From Haloferula helveola (GTDB taxonomy: Bacteria; Verrucomicrobiota; Verrucomicrobiia; Verrucomicrobiales; Akkermansiaceae), in assembly GCF_037076345.1 (NCBI RefSeq), contig NZ_AP024702.1, positions 1-64,000 of the forward strand: a DNA stretch of 64,000 nucleotides, in the 5' to 3' direction. The notes beneath the pieces were generated by a model. That model saw nothing but the letters and a program-made list of their open reading frames with translations. It was not told the DNA's origin and did no database searches. Shown here in pieces: positions 34,501-43,427 of this stretch. A program made the translations under genes and the position numbers. Numbering within the stretch: the stretch's first letter is position 1; each line of letters opens with the position of its first letter.

Positions 34501-37500
34501 CGCCCAACCTCGCATCGAACTTCGGTGCGGTGGGCGCGGCGCTCCAGAACGGCGCCGGTGTCTTCGCCTCGCTCGATCCGATCTCCACCGATGACGCGAC
34601 CTTCGAGATCTGGTTCCAGCCCCAGCCGCTGCAGACAGGCAACCAGATCCTGGTCGACTCGGGCGGCAGCGGAAACGGGCTGTCCATCATCTACAACGCC
34701 GACCTCAATGAACTGGTCTTCACTGTCGACGGAGGCGATGACACCACCGCGCGAATTCAAGCGACCGCGACCGGTGTCGTGCCCGGCGAGTTCAACCAGC
34801 TGGTTGCCGTCTATGACAAGGACAGCTCCGGCAACAACGACAGCATCGAGCTCTACCTGAACAGCAATCCGGCCAGCTTCGACAACAGCGTCAAAGCCAG
34901 CGACACCAACACGAACGGCTCCGCCAATGACTGGGCGGGAACCGACAATTCAGGCATCGGCGAATACACCGGCACCGCTGCGCTCGGGGAAGATCCGGAT
35001 CCGTTCATCGGCCAGATCGGCATCACCCGGATCTACCCGATCAAACTCAGCCTCGCGCAAATCGAAGCGAACTACGACGCCGTCGTGCGCCCGATCCTGA
35101 GCATCGGCGCCGGCAGCCCGGTCACCACCGCTCTCGGCGCGACCGTGACACTCAACGCCGACCGCTCGATCTCCTATGACGCGACATCCCTCAACTCGGA
35201 CATCCCCGACGGAAATGTCGTTCAGGACACCTTCACCTACACCATCAGCGACGATAACGGCGGCACCACAACCGCAACTGTGACCGTCGATGTGACCGGC
35301 GTCGGAAGCTTCCTCGCCGTCGATGATGACTTCACGCTTTCGGAAGACGACGGCGCCACCTCGCTCGACGTGCGTGCGAACGATCTCGATGCCGGATCCG
35401 CAACGGTCCTCTTCCAAGAGGTCAAGGGGACCTTCACCGATGTCATGACGACTGCCGCGGCATCGGCGACCCCCGGTGACCCCGCCGACTTCACCGATGT
35501 GAACGGCTACGGCTGGCGTCTGATGTGGAATGCGCCGACGGACTGGGATCTTCTTAACGATCCGGCATCCACCACGGCCACCGGGGGTGCGCTCGGATCC
35601 ATCGCTGACTACGAATTGCTGGTCTGGACCGACAGCGAGTGGTCACCCGACGGCGACGAGGACAACACCAACAACAGTCCGGCAGCCTACGGCACCCTCC
35701 TCCCTTCGGGCCTCGGCCATCCGGGGGCAGGCGCGACCAATGATGGCGGAAACGGCAACGATGAAGACCGCGCGGTCATTGTCGCCTACACCGTTCCCAG
35801 CACCGGCTACTACGGCATTGCGAACTCGGTGGTCCATCCGACCACAGGCACCGGCGTCCGAGCCCTGGTGTTTGTCGAAGCCTCCGAAGTGATCAACGTC
35901 CCGGTCGCTGGAGGGGCAACCAGCGACTTCGACGGCGCCATCGGCCTCGTCAACCAAGGCGAAACGATCTACATCGCGCTCTCGCCCGACGGAACCGCCA
36001 CCAGCGACTCGTTCAATTGGGACTTTGACGTCGTCGAACTTCCCGGTCCCGACGCTGTTCCGACGGTCACCTTCGGAACCGTGACGACCGATGGCACGAC
36101 CCTCAGCTACACCCCGGCGCCCGCCTTCCAGGCGCTGAAGAACGGCGAATCGATCACCGAAACGATCAGCTACACGATCGACGACGGGGGCACCCTTTCG
36201 ACCGCCACGGTCACCGTCACGATCGAAGGAGCCAACGACCTGCCGGTCGGGCTTGCCGACAACGGCGGCACTACCAACGAGAACCGTCCCCTTGAGGGCA
36301 GCAGCGTGCTGGCCAACGATACGGATGCCGACGCCGGAGAAACCGCGACCCTTGTCGTCTCGGAAGTCCAGGGGGCCGGGGCGAATGTCGGCATTTCCGT
36401 TGCCACCGACCTCGGAGGAACGGTGACGATGCAAGCCGACGGAACCTTCGCCTACGATCCGACCGGAGCCTTCGAGGCGTTGACCCTCAACGACCCCGAT
36501 CTTGTCGATACATTCACCTACCTGGTGCAGGACATCAACGGCGTCGATGCCGCCTCACCGACCACCGTCTCCATCACGGTGGTTGGCTTGGAGTCGAACC
36601 AGCAGGTCGTCGGGACGGGACTGACCCAGACCTTCGAATACCTCGCGGGTTCCGCCGAAGCCGGCATGTTCACGCCGCCGTCGGTGGCCGACCCGAACGG
36701 AGACTCCCCGGTAGCGTCTACGGTGGCATCCGAATACTCGACGACGGGAGCGGTCTCGGCCACCATCTCCGACCCGGCGAACCACAACAACGGCTTCTCG
36801 GTCGCGCTCGTCTTCACACCCGATGCCGCCGATCTGGCGCCGGGAGCGAGGGTTTCGGTTTACGAAAACGGCGGCACCTCCAACGGCAATGGAATCTACC
36901 TCCTCGACGGGATCCCGCACTTCGTCGCTTCGATGAACGGCAGCGGTTCCACCGCTCCGGACAGCCGCAACGACATCAGTTGGCTCGGCAAGAAAATCTG
37001 CGTTCCCTTGTCCGGATCCGCGCTACCAGCCGACGTCCCGACCGAGATCGGCATCGTGTTCTCCCTCGATGCGGTTGACTTCACGATCAACGGGTCGGCA
37101 GCGACGATCGTGCTGCTTACCGACCGCGTCGCGGAGAACAATTGGAGCGGAAGCGACACGGTGACCTTCGGAGAAATCAATTCCGCAGGAAATCGCGGAG
37201 CCCTTCAAGACACCGGAACCAACGCCGATTTCGAGGCCGGGCTGTTCACCGCGTTGGCCGGCACGGTCGAATACGGCGAGCTCTGGTTCGAAGGGCGCCC
37301 GCAGGGAAGCGGTCTGACACCCGAATCCCTCACCGCCACACTGACCGTCAACATCGCGGAAGGCGACCTGACCGCACCCGATGGCGCGAGCTACGACGGC
37401 GGCACCGGCGTCTGGACGGCGACCGGAAGCGAAGACCGGATCAACGGGTTGATCGCCAACACAACCTTCGTGCCCAACGGCACCAGCCCGGTCGATGTCG

Positions 37501-37967
37501 CCATCGGCATCGAAGACGGAGGCGAGTCGGGCACGGTCCCGGTCGCAGGAACGCTGACCTTCGTCGGCATCGTTGCGGACGAGGGCACCGACACCGATAG
37601 CGACAACCTGAGCGACTTCCTTGAGCGCGCCTTCGGCACCGATCCCGGAACTCCGGACAATGTCGACCTCGCCTTGGACGGCACGGTCAACGGTCGCCCG
37701 ATTATCAACATCGAGTTCTCGCCCAGCCTGACCTTCGAAGCGGTTTACATGCGTCGCGACGACCATGGCGTGCCGGGGAGCTTCATCTACACGGCACAAT
37801 TCAGTTCGGACCTCAACACTTGGTATGACAGCACCGACACGCCGACCGTGCTCGCCGATTCCACCGTTGATGGAGACTACGAGGTTGTGTCCGTCCCCTA
37901 CCCCTTCCTGCTTCCGGATGGCAAGAAGGCGCGATTCTTCCGACTCAAAGTGGATCCGGCAAGCTGA
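31518..37967 (+). CDS. Giant secreted LamG/discoidin/VCBS-type protein
   Basis: 2149 residues. After a signal peptide (about 1-35, ending near ATAFGQ) come alternating modules. VCBS/cadherin-like repeats lie at about 40-130, 830-918, 1204-1261 and 1480-1694 (for example VDGDPIAVTGAIDGTGSL and GSFLAVDDDFTLSEDDGA). LamG-type concanavalin-like domains lie at about 170-370, 610-824, 954-1187 and perhaps 1695-1924 (DFTFEFWFKADAL, DATIEIWTKLGA, DATFEIWFQPQPL). A discoidin-like domain lies at about 421-577 (NAFDGDPSTFTHTESF). Near the C-terminus DTDSDNLSDFLERAFGTDPG is thrombospondin type-3-like. It is probably a surface adhesin or glycan-binding protein that folds with calcium. Its stop overlaps the start of the PEP-CTERM gene by one base. 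Confidence 0.85.
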   Translation: MKNPQGRCARTSRPSAYLPLCFAALALAPATAFGQIVANDDGSPGSPFETTDEDTATVSGTPATSNDTGTFDVLPGIIISGDGVLVPMQDLTGTLGEFTYDPTTSGDAQALASGESLEDTFDYSIFELPATAVAPSQQFAANTGVNTLSWTALPSLDAATGTSRPLPIQKAYTFAGTNATRSSFSGVGNTADFTFEFWFKADALADQVLFETGGATIGSSILLNSDGTISYYFSVTNPESIEIRSDGLIATYVADTWHHVVVTGDLDTAGGSADRVRIYLDGVVVADDSSNTGLTNWSGGDAAGLGGGAGGDIGGDVSGTGPIETTYVRFQGQIATMNFYQGTVLSDAEVITNRDAYTTAATDTATVTVGVDGANDAPDATGDFIGDGPFEDGPAYVSTVDLTLNDGIFTTIELPSGSDLTRAGLATVTASQSPSVGTPPGNGFPENAFDGDPSTFTHTESFNNSVNHSWEIDFGTAVSLENITLYNRPDCCGERLRDITVTVEDAGGATVFTSALLNPANAEGFSGNSGGILFVDFVAGNSGSPVAGQTVVVTRTADLADANASDGSVLSLGEVTIIGSTDTRVDARPLFNHDARESSSDDVWSNLGTGGGEEADWILGSGVTHNPSVTSTRAQITQAYEWDGTTNATAVLRNDSPNDIFGNGTVDSNDATIEIWTKLGASYNTQNNTLFETGGGTGVGIVVDSAGILRAANGNNLFEITYDLVNDPAGVMGGFAPDAEFFQVALTHDIGNQRSYLFVNGQMVATTANTTTDWDGGDDAGLGHFEGANHAGFANPGSGTAYDTHLNGSVFAFRLYDRALGEAEIRQNFEAVANDTDVDGDPIAVTGAIDGTGSLVTLGNPATLASGAIVTITSATGDFTYDPNGSFESLVGGQTTTDTFEYQVTDGNGATNTATVEVVVEGVTDAIDDTVAATELIVTEIPANFIVGNDQPPLGTPGAYFTIDPATASGATIPNTGSGGSTYDLALSGGVIVSPPNLASNFGAVGAALQNGAGVFASLDPISTDDATFEIWFQPQPLQTGNQILVDSGGSGNGLSIIYNADLNELVFTVDGGDDTTARIQATATGVVPGEFNQLVAVYDKDSSGNNDSIELYLNSNPASFDNSVKASDTNTNGSANDWAGTDNSGIGEYTGTAALGEDPDPFIGQIGITRIYPIKLSLAQIEANYDAVVRPILSIGAGSPVTTALGATVTLNADRSISYDATSLNSDIPDGNVVQDTFTYTISDDNGGTTTATVTVDVTGVGSFLAVDDDFTLSEDDGATSLDVRANDLDAGSATVLFQEVKGTFTDVMTTAAASATPGDPADFTDVNGYGWRLMWNAPTDWDLLNDPASTTATGGALGSIADYELLVWTDSEWSPDGDEDNTNNSPAAYGTLLPSGLGHPGAGATNDGGNGNDEDRAVIVAYTVPSTGYYGIANSVVHPTTGTGVRALVFVEASEVINVPVAGGATSDFDGAIGLVNQGETIYIALSPDGTATSDSFNWDFDVVELPGPDAVPTVTFGTVTTDGTTLSYTPAPAFQALKNGESITETISYTIDDGGTLSTATVTVTIEGANDLPVGLADNGGTTNENRPLEGSSVLANDTDADAGETATLVVSEVQGAGANVGISVATDLGGTVTMQADGTFAYDPTGAFEALTLNDPDLVDTFTYLVQDINGVDAASPTTVSITVVGLESNQQVVGTGLTQTFEYLAGSAEAGMFTPPSVADPNGDSPVASTVASEYSTTGAVSATISDPANHNNGFSVALVFTPDAADLAPGARVSVYENGGTSNGNGIYLLDGIPHFVASMNGSGSTAPDSRNDISWLGKKICVPLSGSALPADVPTEIGIVFSLDAVDFTINGSAATIVLLTDRVAENNWSGSDTVTFGEINSAGNRGALQDTGTNADFEAGLFTALAGTVEYGELWFEGRPQGSGLTPESLTATLTVNIAEGDLTAPDGASYDGGTGVWTATGSEDRINGLIANTTFVPNGTSPVDVAIGIEDGGESGTVPVAGTLTFVGIVADEGTDTDSDNLSDFLERAFGTDPGTPDNVDLALDGTVNGRPIINIEFSPSLTFEAVYMRRDDHGVPGSFIYTAQFSSDLNTWYDSTDTPTVLADSTVDGDYEVVSVPYPFLLPDGKKARFFRLKVDPAS

Positions 37968-38731
37968 TGCAACCACCGATGAAATCCTCCATCATCCATT
38001 CGGCGCGGCTTCTGCCGATGATATTGGCTCTCGCCACCAAGGCGTGGGCGGCCGTGGTCTACAGCGGCATCCAGGACATCCCGATACCGACGACTTTCGA
38101 CGGTGTGTATCTGGATATCATCACGGAAACCGCCACCGAGCCGTCACCCTCGAGTGGCACCGCCGACCCTGCCGGAGACACCTTCACCATCAGCTACAGC
38201 GAACCCGCCGAGTGGGATGTGAACTTCTTCTTCGGCGGTCTCGGCATCGCCCACAGCCCGACGTTCAACCCCTACCGTGACGACGCCGCGGACATCCTCT
38301 CGCCGATCCACAATCTCGGACTGAACACTTACATCGACGGCGGCACGGCAACCGCACCGGCACCTGGCGATCCACCGCTTCCGGCCGGCGGCTCCAATCC
38401 GCTGACTACCCCGAGCTACGGTGGATCGGGAGACAGCAGCGGCAGTTCGGCAACCAACCATGTCGGTTCCAACGCCTTCCAGTTCCAAAGCGGCACCGAG
38501 GGCTACATCGCCTTCGTCCTCGACAATGGCGGGACCACCTACAACGGCTGGATGAGGGTCACGCTCACCGACGACGGCACCCCGGGCACCATCCACGACT
38601 GGGCCTACGACACCGACCCGATCCTTATCGGCGCGATCCCCGAACCGGGGGTCGCCTCGCTTGCCCTCGTCGGTGCCTTGTTCGCCGTCACACGCCGACG
38701 CCGGTCAACCGGCCGCCCCCGAACCTCCTGA
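37967..38731 (+). CDS. PEP-CTERM sorting-domain protein
   Basis: 254 residues. A signal peptide ends near ALATKAWA. A beta-rich Gly/Ser/Thr/Pro body of about 200 residues ends in PEPGVASLALVGALFAVT followed by an Arg cluster. This is the PEP-CTERM sorting signal: a PEP motif, a hydrophobic helix and a basic tail, recognised by exosortase. The ATG at 37967 overlaps the stop TGA of the giant LamG gene. ATG 37979 is an alternative start. The two are therefore co-expressed, and this small protein may be a surface partner of the giant one. No exosortase gene lies in this window. Confidence 0.88.
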   Translation: MQPPMKSSIIHSARLLPMILALATKAWAAVVYSGIQDIPIPTTFDGVYLDIITETATEPSPSSGTADPAGDTFTISYSEPAEWDVNFFFGGLGIAHSPTFNPYRDDAADILSPIHNLGLNTYIDGGTATAPAPGDPPLPAGGSNPLTTPSYGGSGDSSGSSATNHVGSNAFQFQSGTEGYIAFVLDNGGTTYNGWMRVTLTDDGTPGTIHDWAYDTDPILIGAIPEPGVASLALVGALFAVTRRRRSTGRPRTS

Positions 38732-39847
38732 GCCACCGGCACCCGTCCGCCGAATACTGCCCGGCGTGACACCCCGCTCCCGCTTGTAAGCGGAGGAGAA
38801 GTAATGGACCGATGAGAACCCGCAGGCGTCGGCCACTTCGCTGACCGTCATGTCTCCGGCGATCAGCAGACGGGTCGCATCGTCCATCTGCCGGTTGAGG
38901 ATCGCCTGGTGCAAGGTCGTGCGGGTTTCCCTCTTGAAACGCTGCTCAAGCGTTCGGCGCGAGACGCCAACGTAGCGCACCACCGCGTCCACCGACAGGA
39001 TCGAAAGATCGCTCTCCTGAATCCCGTGAAGCGCTTTCACCACGGCTGGATCCTTTGTCGTGAGACTTCCGGTACTCTCCCTCCGCACCAGCTGGCAGAA
39101 CTTCGAACGAACCACTTTGCGGCGACCGGGTTCGAGACGCCCTTCGAGCATCTCGTAAGCCAAGCGCGCCGCCTCGTAACCTTGCTGCCAGAAATCCGGG
39201 ACCACGGCGGTGAGCGGAATCGGCGACATCTCCGCTGTCCTCTGCACGTCCTTGTCGATCACGATCACCGGAATTCGCAGGTCGCGGCGGTCCATCACCT
39301 TCATCATTGAATAGACCAACCCCGCATGGGCGCAGAAAAACCCGACACCTTCGCCCAGAGAGCCCAAAGCATCCACCAACCGCTCCGCCGACTCGCCGAG
39401 CTTGTAACCCGACACCCAGCCCTCGATCGGAACCACGGTCAGCGCACTTTTTCTCGCTTCCACGAGGAGCCCTTTCCGGGCGTGACGCTCGACGGGATCC
39501 GTCGGCCAGTCGACGACAGCAACCCTCTCCAACCCAAGGCGGACAAATTCCTCGACCACCGGTGCGGCACATGACGCATAGTCGAAAAGCGCTTTCGGGA
39601 AGATATGCTCGGTCCTCTGGTTCATATTCACCATTGGGATCCGCAGGCTCGCCACCCGGCCCAAAGACTCGTCGTGATCGACGATATTCACGAGCACCGC
39701 ATCCCAGCCGGGTTGATCAGGCATCCAATCCGCACGCACGGCCCAACGGGGATCGATGATCAATCCGTGCTCTCTCGCGAAGGCTCCCGCGCCCTCAACC
39801 AGCCCGGGCACAAAGAAATCCATCAAAACCCCAATCGTCCGTTTCAT
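38705..39847 (-). CDS. XylR-like transcriptional regulator (periplasmic-binding fold plus AraC HTH)
   Basis: 380 residues from ATG 39847. Upstream in-frame starts exist but add a Cys-rich stretch without homology. The N-terminal part (about 3-265) is a LacI/periplasmic-binding-like sensor: GVLMDFFVPGLVEGAGAFA, RVAVVDWPTDPVERHARKG and FWQQGYEAARLAYEMLEGR. The C-terminal part is an AraC-type double HTH (about 275-370): VDAVVRYVGVSRRTLEQRFK and VSEVADACGFSSVHYFSSAY. XylR-like proteins sense sugars and activate nearby genes. It is divergent from the large secreted protein at 39957, a likely target. The 3' end overlaps the end of the PEP-CTERM gene by 27 bases. Confidence 0.9.
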   Translation of the reverse strand: MKRTIGVLMDFFVPGLVEGAGAFAREHGLIIDPRWAVRADWMPDQPGWDAVLVNIVDHDESLGRVASLRIPMVNMNQRTEHIFPKALFDYASCAAPVVEEFVRLGLERVAVVDWPTDPVERHARKGLLVEARKSALTVVPIEGWVSGYKLGESAERLVDALGSLGEGVGFFCAHAGLVYSMMKVMDRRDLRIPVIVIDKDVQRTAEMSPIPLTAVVPDFWQQGYEAARLAYEMLEGRLEPGRRKVVRSKFCQLVRRESTGSLTTKDPAVVKALHGIQESDLSILSVDAVVRYVGVSRRTLEQRFKRETRTTLHQAILNRQMDDATRLLIAGDMTVSEVADACGFSSVHYFSSAYKRERGVTPGSIRRTGAGGSGGSGAAG

Positions 39848-39863
39848 TAGCACTTTGCGGATT

Positions 39864-39889
39864 GCGTAGCGATTGCTCAGCCGCTGCGC
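39864..39889. promoter_or_regulatory. Candidate operator between divergent genes
   Basis: GCGTAGCG and CGCTGCGC are inverted with one mismatch and a 10-base spacer. They lie in the 109-base gap between the XylR-like gene and the secreted-protein gene, a natural place for autoregulation. The assignment rests on position and symmetry only. Confidence 0.3.
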
Positions 39890-39956
39890 GATATCCAAAA
39901 CAAACAACGCAAGAGTGCAAAGACAAACCGGGCACCGGTTGCTCCCATGCCCATGC

Positions 39957-42308
39957 ATGAAAAACACCGCTGCCCTCCTTCTTGCGTGGCCCCTCGCCAA
40001 CGCGGAGATCGTCGCGAACTACGATCTCGCGACCATCACCGACGACAATCCCGAAGTCGCTGAGACCTTCCTCAGCCCCAGCATCGACGCCGAACCCAAC
40101 AGCGTTGCCTCCGACCTCACGAGTCCGTCGACCCATGGCGACGACGCCAGTGTTCCCGTTGGCACGATCAATCCGGAGTTTGGTGACCCGTTGAACAACG
40201 GCGGCAACCCGGCGATCGGGTGGAGCGGCCGCGGCATCAATCCGGCCGCCGGATTCTCGATCTACTCGCCCGTTGATACCGATTTCACTTTCGATCTGAC
40301 ACCGAACGCACTGAGTGACCTTGAATTCACGTCGCTGAGCCTCACCGCGGGCGTCTTCTCCGGGATCGGTGGTACGACGGCCTACGACTACACGCTTCTC
40401 TACAGCCTCGACGGATCCGTCTTCACGCCGGTTGCGACCGTCGCGGCAGGCACCAATCCCGGAGACGCTCCGATCATCACCACTTCGACCACCGCCACCG
40501 CCACCATCAGTTTCGATCTGACCGGCGTTGTCGACCTGCAGTCCCAAGCGGGACAGGTCTACTTCAAACTGGACGTCGAACCCGCGGCAGGAGCCAGCAC
40601 CAACGGCGTACAGTCGCAGCGTGCCGGCTTCATCGACGATCTCACGGTCGAAGCGACCGTAAACACCACCCGCGATCCAATCATCAACGATCCGGGAGAC
40701 ACGGACTTCACCGACGACGGCTCGGGAGTCGCCATCATGATCCCGATCACCAATGACGGCAGCACCCAGAACCTGAGCATCAGCGCGGTCAATCTCACGG
40801 GTCCGGACGCGGCCGACTTCGGCCCCGCGATCCTGCCGTCCGACATTTCACCAGGAAACACCGACACGATCGAACTCCCCTTCACTCCAAACGGATCCGG
40901 CACCTATGAGGTGGATCTCGAGATCGTTTCGAACGATCCGCTCGAACCGAGCGTCACGCTGACCCTGACCGGAGAGGTCACCGACCCACTCATCGACGTC
41001 GACACCAGCGTCGTCAATTTCGGTTCTTTCCCGGCATCTCCCGGCCTGCAAACGACCACCCTCACGATCGGCAACCTCGGAGGAGGAGCGGCCGGCCTGA
41101 CCCTCGCCGATACCAGTGAGATTCTCGGCGACGCCGGCTTTTCGATTGTTACTCCGCTGCCACTCACCATTACCGCGGGCGGCAGTACCGATATCGAGAT
41201 CGGCTTCGATCCCAGCAGTGACGTCGGACGTTTCAACGCCACCCTGTTCCTTGATTCCGACGACTACTTCACTCCGACCCAACTGATTCCCCTCACCGCC
41301 AGAGTGGAACCATCGGGAACCATCGTTGCCCGTTTCGACTTCGATCCTGCCGAGCTCTCCGGCAGCACCCTCGACCTCGACGGCTCGGCAGCCACGGACT
41401 GGACGACCGGCGACCTCACCGATGCCGCCACCGGCAACGGCGCTCTCGGCGCTTCGAATCAGGCTGCCGCCAACCGGGACCTCACTGGCGGACTTGAAGG
41501 AAACTTCCTCCGGCTGTCCTCGAACCGCGAAGGCGATGCCCAGACACCTCTTGCCGCGGGGGGGAACGATGAATCGACGTGGAGCACGACGACGGTCGCA
41601 GCATTCGGCAGCGGAGGCTCGATCGACTTCACGGGCGGGATCGCCCTCGTGGACACCTATGCGTTCACCAATCTCGGTTCGAACACGGCTGCCGATTGGA
41701 CGCTCTACTATTCGACCGATGGTGGAGCGACTTGGACCTCGCTCGGCACAAGCAGCGGAGCGGCGACCAGCGATGGCCTCAGCCTGCCAATCGGTCTGTC
41801 TTGGGACCTGAGCACCATCGGCAATGCGACCGTTCCCGTGACATTCCTTCTCGACCCCGTCTCTACTGGCGGTACCAATGGCTCGGCAGCCCAGCGAAGC
41901 ATCGGCTTCGACAATTTCCTGATCTCGGCGGCTTCCGTCACCGCCGGCACCGCCGGCTTTGCGGATTGGGCGACGGGTGAAGGCATCCCGAACGATCCGA
42001 CCTACGACGCAACCGACAAGGACGGCATCCCGGCGCTCGTCGAATACGCGCTCGGCCTGAGCCCGAGCGTTACCGAGACTCTCGCCGACACCTTCGACCC
42101 GGCGACCGGCACCCTGAGCTTCGACCTCGATGCGACCGCCCTGGCGAATGGCGACATCACGGTGGTAATCGAAGAGTCCGACGATCTTGGAGTGACCGAC
42201 CCCTGGGCCACGGTGGCGACCGACACCGCGGGCAACATAATCGAATACACGCTGCCGACAGGCCAACCGAAGGTCTTCGCCCGACTGAACGTGACTCAGA
42301 ATCCCTGA
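39957..42308 (+). CDS. Large secreted protein with choice-of-anchor-D (HYDIN-like) repeats
   Basis: 783 residues from ATG 39957, which directly begins the signal peptide KNTAALLLAWPLANA. An N-terminal beta-rich domain (about 20-235) precedes two Ig-like ASH/HYDIN repeats at about 238-341 and 341-451: DFGPAILPSDISPGNTDTI, EIVSNDPLEPSVTLTLTGEV, NFGSFPASPGLQTTTLTIGN and IEIGFDPSSDVGRFNATLFL. A second beta domain (about 455-665) resembles the first (NGSAAQRSIGFDNFLIS against GVQSQRAGFIDDLTVEA). The C-terminus DKDGIPALVEYALGLSPS is the usual Verrucomicrobia C-terminal segment. No PEP-CTERM was seen. It is likely surface-exposed or secreted, and is probably controlled by the divergent XylR-like regulator. 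Confidence 0.8.
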   Translation: MKNTAALLLAWPLANAEIVANYDLATITDDNPEVAETFLSPSIDAEPNSVASDLTSPSTHGDDASVPVGTINPEFGDPLNNGGNPAIGWSGRGINPAAGFSIYSPVDTDFTFDLTPNALSDLEFTSLSLTAGVFSGIGGTTAYDYTLLYSLDGSVFTPVATVAAGTNPGDAPIITTSTTATATISFDLTGVVDLQSQAGQVYFKLDVEPAAGASTNGVQSQRAGFIDDLTVEATVNTTRDPIINDPGDTDFTDDGSGVAIMIPITNDGSTQNLSISAVNLTGPDAADFGPAILPSDISPGNTDTIELPFTPNGSGTYEVDLEIVSNDPLEPSVTLTLTGEVTDPLIDVDTSVVNFGSFPASPGLQTTTLTIGNLGGGAAGLTLADTSEILGDAGFSIVTPLPLTITAGGSTDIEIGFDPSSDVGRFNATLFLDSDDYFTPTQLIPLTARVEPSGTIVARFDFDPAELSGSTLDLDGSAATDWTTGDLTDAATGNGALGASNQAAANRDLTGGLEGNFLRLSSNREGDAQTPLAAGGNDESTWSTTTVAAFGSGGSIDFTGGIALVDTYAFTNLGSNTAADWTLYYSTDGGATWTSLGTSSGAATSDGLSLPIGLSWDLSTIGNATVPVTFLLDPVSTGGTNGSAAQRSIGFDNFLISAASVTAGTAGFADWATGEGIPNDPTYDATDKDGIPALVEYALGLSPSVTETLADTFDPATGTLSFDLDATALANGDITVVIEESDDLGVTDPWATVATDTAGNIIEYTLPTGQPKVFARLNVTQNP

Positions 42309-42327
42309 GCGGCAACGAAGCTTTCCG

Positions 42328-42365
42328 ACCCGCCCCGGCAGCGTGCCGCGGCGGGTTTCCTTTTG
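42328..42365 (+). terminator. Rho-independent terminator
   Basis: ACCCGCC (42328-42334) pairs with GGCGGGT (42350-42356). An inner stem CGGCA/TGCCG with a GCG loop extends the hairpin. It is followed by TTCCTTTTG. It lies between the convergent secreted-protein and WYL regulator genes and would stop transcription of the plus-strand gene. Confidence 0.75.
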
Positions 42366-42368
42366 TCT

Positions 42369-43385
42369 TCAGCCCGCCATCTTTTTGACCTCGTCGCGGA
42401 CCAGGCTCTTCAGTTCACGCGGAGCGATCACCTTCGCCTTGCTCCCGAAACTCAGGACCCACCGCACCACTTCCTGGAGCGCTCCCGCTTCGAAGCTCAC
42501 CTCCACCCGGTCGCCCTTGGCATCGAGCACTTTCACCTCCTGGGTCGGATGCCACCGACGCTCCTGCGCCAGTCGCGCCGCGTAATCGCTCAGTATCACC
42601 CGGACCACGCTCGACTCCCCCTCGCCGCTCCAGATTCCGAAGCTTCGTCGCAGGTGCTCCCGCCCGTCGAAACCCGGCGGCCGGTCAAAATGCTTCGTCC
42701 CGACCTTGAGCCGGGTGATGCGTGGCAGGGCAAAGGTCCGTAGCGCCTCCCTGACTTCGTCGAACGCGATGAGATACCAGCCGCCGTCGACTTCTCCGAG
42801 ATGCAGCGGGCGCACCTTTCTCGTCTCCGCGGCGTCTCCACCGAGCTTGCGGTAATGGAAACCGATCCCCAGCTGACGGACCACCGCGTCGGCCAGCTCG
42901 CCGAAGAGCTTCACCTCGCGTGCGGGCATGTTCGGCACCTTGCGGGAGAACGCCTCGTCGAGGTCCGCCCAATCCAGCGCCACCCGGTCACCGATCGACC
43001 GCGTCAGCTTCCCAAAGGCTTCGCGCAACCGCCCGGCAAGCTCCGTGCCGCGGATCGACTCCAGCGCCGTACGGGTGAAGAACAGCGCGGCGATCTCCTC
43101 GGCACCGATTTCGAAACTCGGGAAATCCGAGACATCTCCCTCATAACGGTATCCGTGACGCTCGGCGTCATACACCAAGGGTAGTCGGAAGTTGTCGCGC
43201 ATGAAGGTGATGTCCCTCATCACCGTTTTCGGGGTCACCTCGAGTTCCTCGGCGAGACTGCTGCAATTGGGAAGGCGGCCATCGCGAATCGCCTGATGGA
43301 TCCGGTGCATCCGCTCGAAAGGCCGCCGCGTGTGCTTCACCGGAGGGCCGCTTGATGGGCTGAAATCTTGCACCGCTCCTTCCAT
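42369..43385 (-). CDS. WYL-domain transcriptional regulator
   Basis: 338 residues from ATG 43385. An ATG at 43451 would add 22 residues. An N-terminal winged helix (about 22-80) has RMHRIHQAIRDGRLPNCSSL and VTPKTVMRDITFMRD. The WYL domain at about 145-225 contains RKVRPLHLGEVDGGWYLIAF and DEVREALRTFALPRITRL, with the conserved Arg residues thought to bind nucleotides or oligonucleotide ligands. A C-terminal WCX-like extension follows. Such proteins control DNA-damage, defence or other stress genes. It is divergent from a stand-alone WYL-like protein with a 42-base gap, so a shared promoter region is likely. Confidence 0.9.
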   Translation of the reverse strand: MEGAVQDFSPSSGPPVKHTRRPFERMHRIHQAIRDGRLPNCSSLAEELEVTPKTVMRDITFMRDNFRLPLVYDAERHGYRYEGDVSDFPSFEIGAEEIAALFFTRTALESIRGTELAGRLREAFGKLTRSIGDRVALDWADLDEAFSRKVPNMPAREVKLFGELADAVVRQLGIGFHYRKLGGDAAETRKVRPLHLGEVDGGWYLIAFDEVREALRTFALPRITRLKVGTKHFDRPPGFDGREHLRRSFGIWSGEGESSVVRVILSDYAARLAQERRWHPTQEVKVLDAKGDRVEVSFEAGALQEVVRWVLSFGSKAKVIAPRELKSLVRDEVKKMAG

Positions 43386-43427
43386 CAAAAACGGTTCAAT
43401 CGATCCAGAACCAATGTCACCCCACCG

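Noticed and set aside
40848-42266. 472-codon open frame antisense to the HYDIN-repeat protein gene
   Set aside because: No signal peptide or motif is seen, and the plus-strand protein has clear domains and a terminator.
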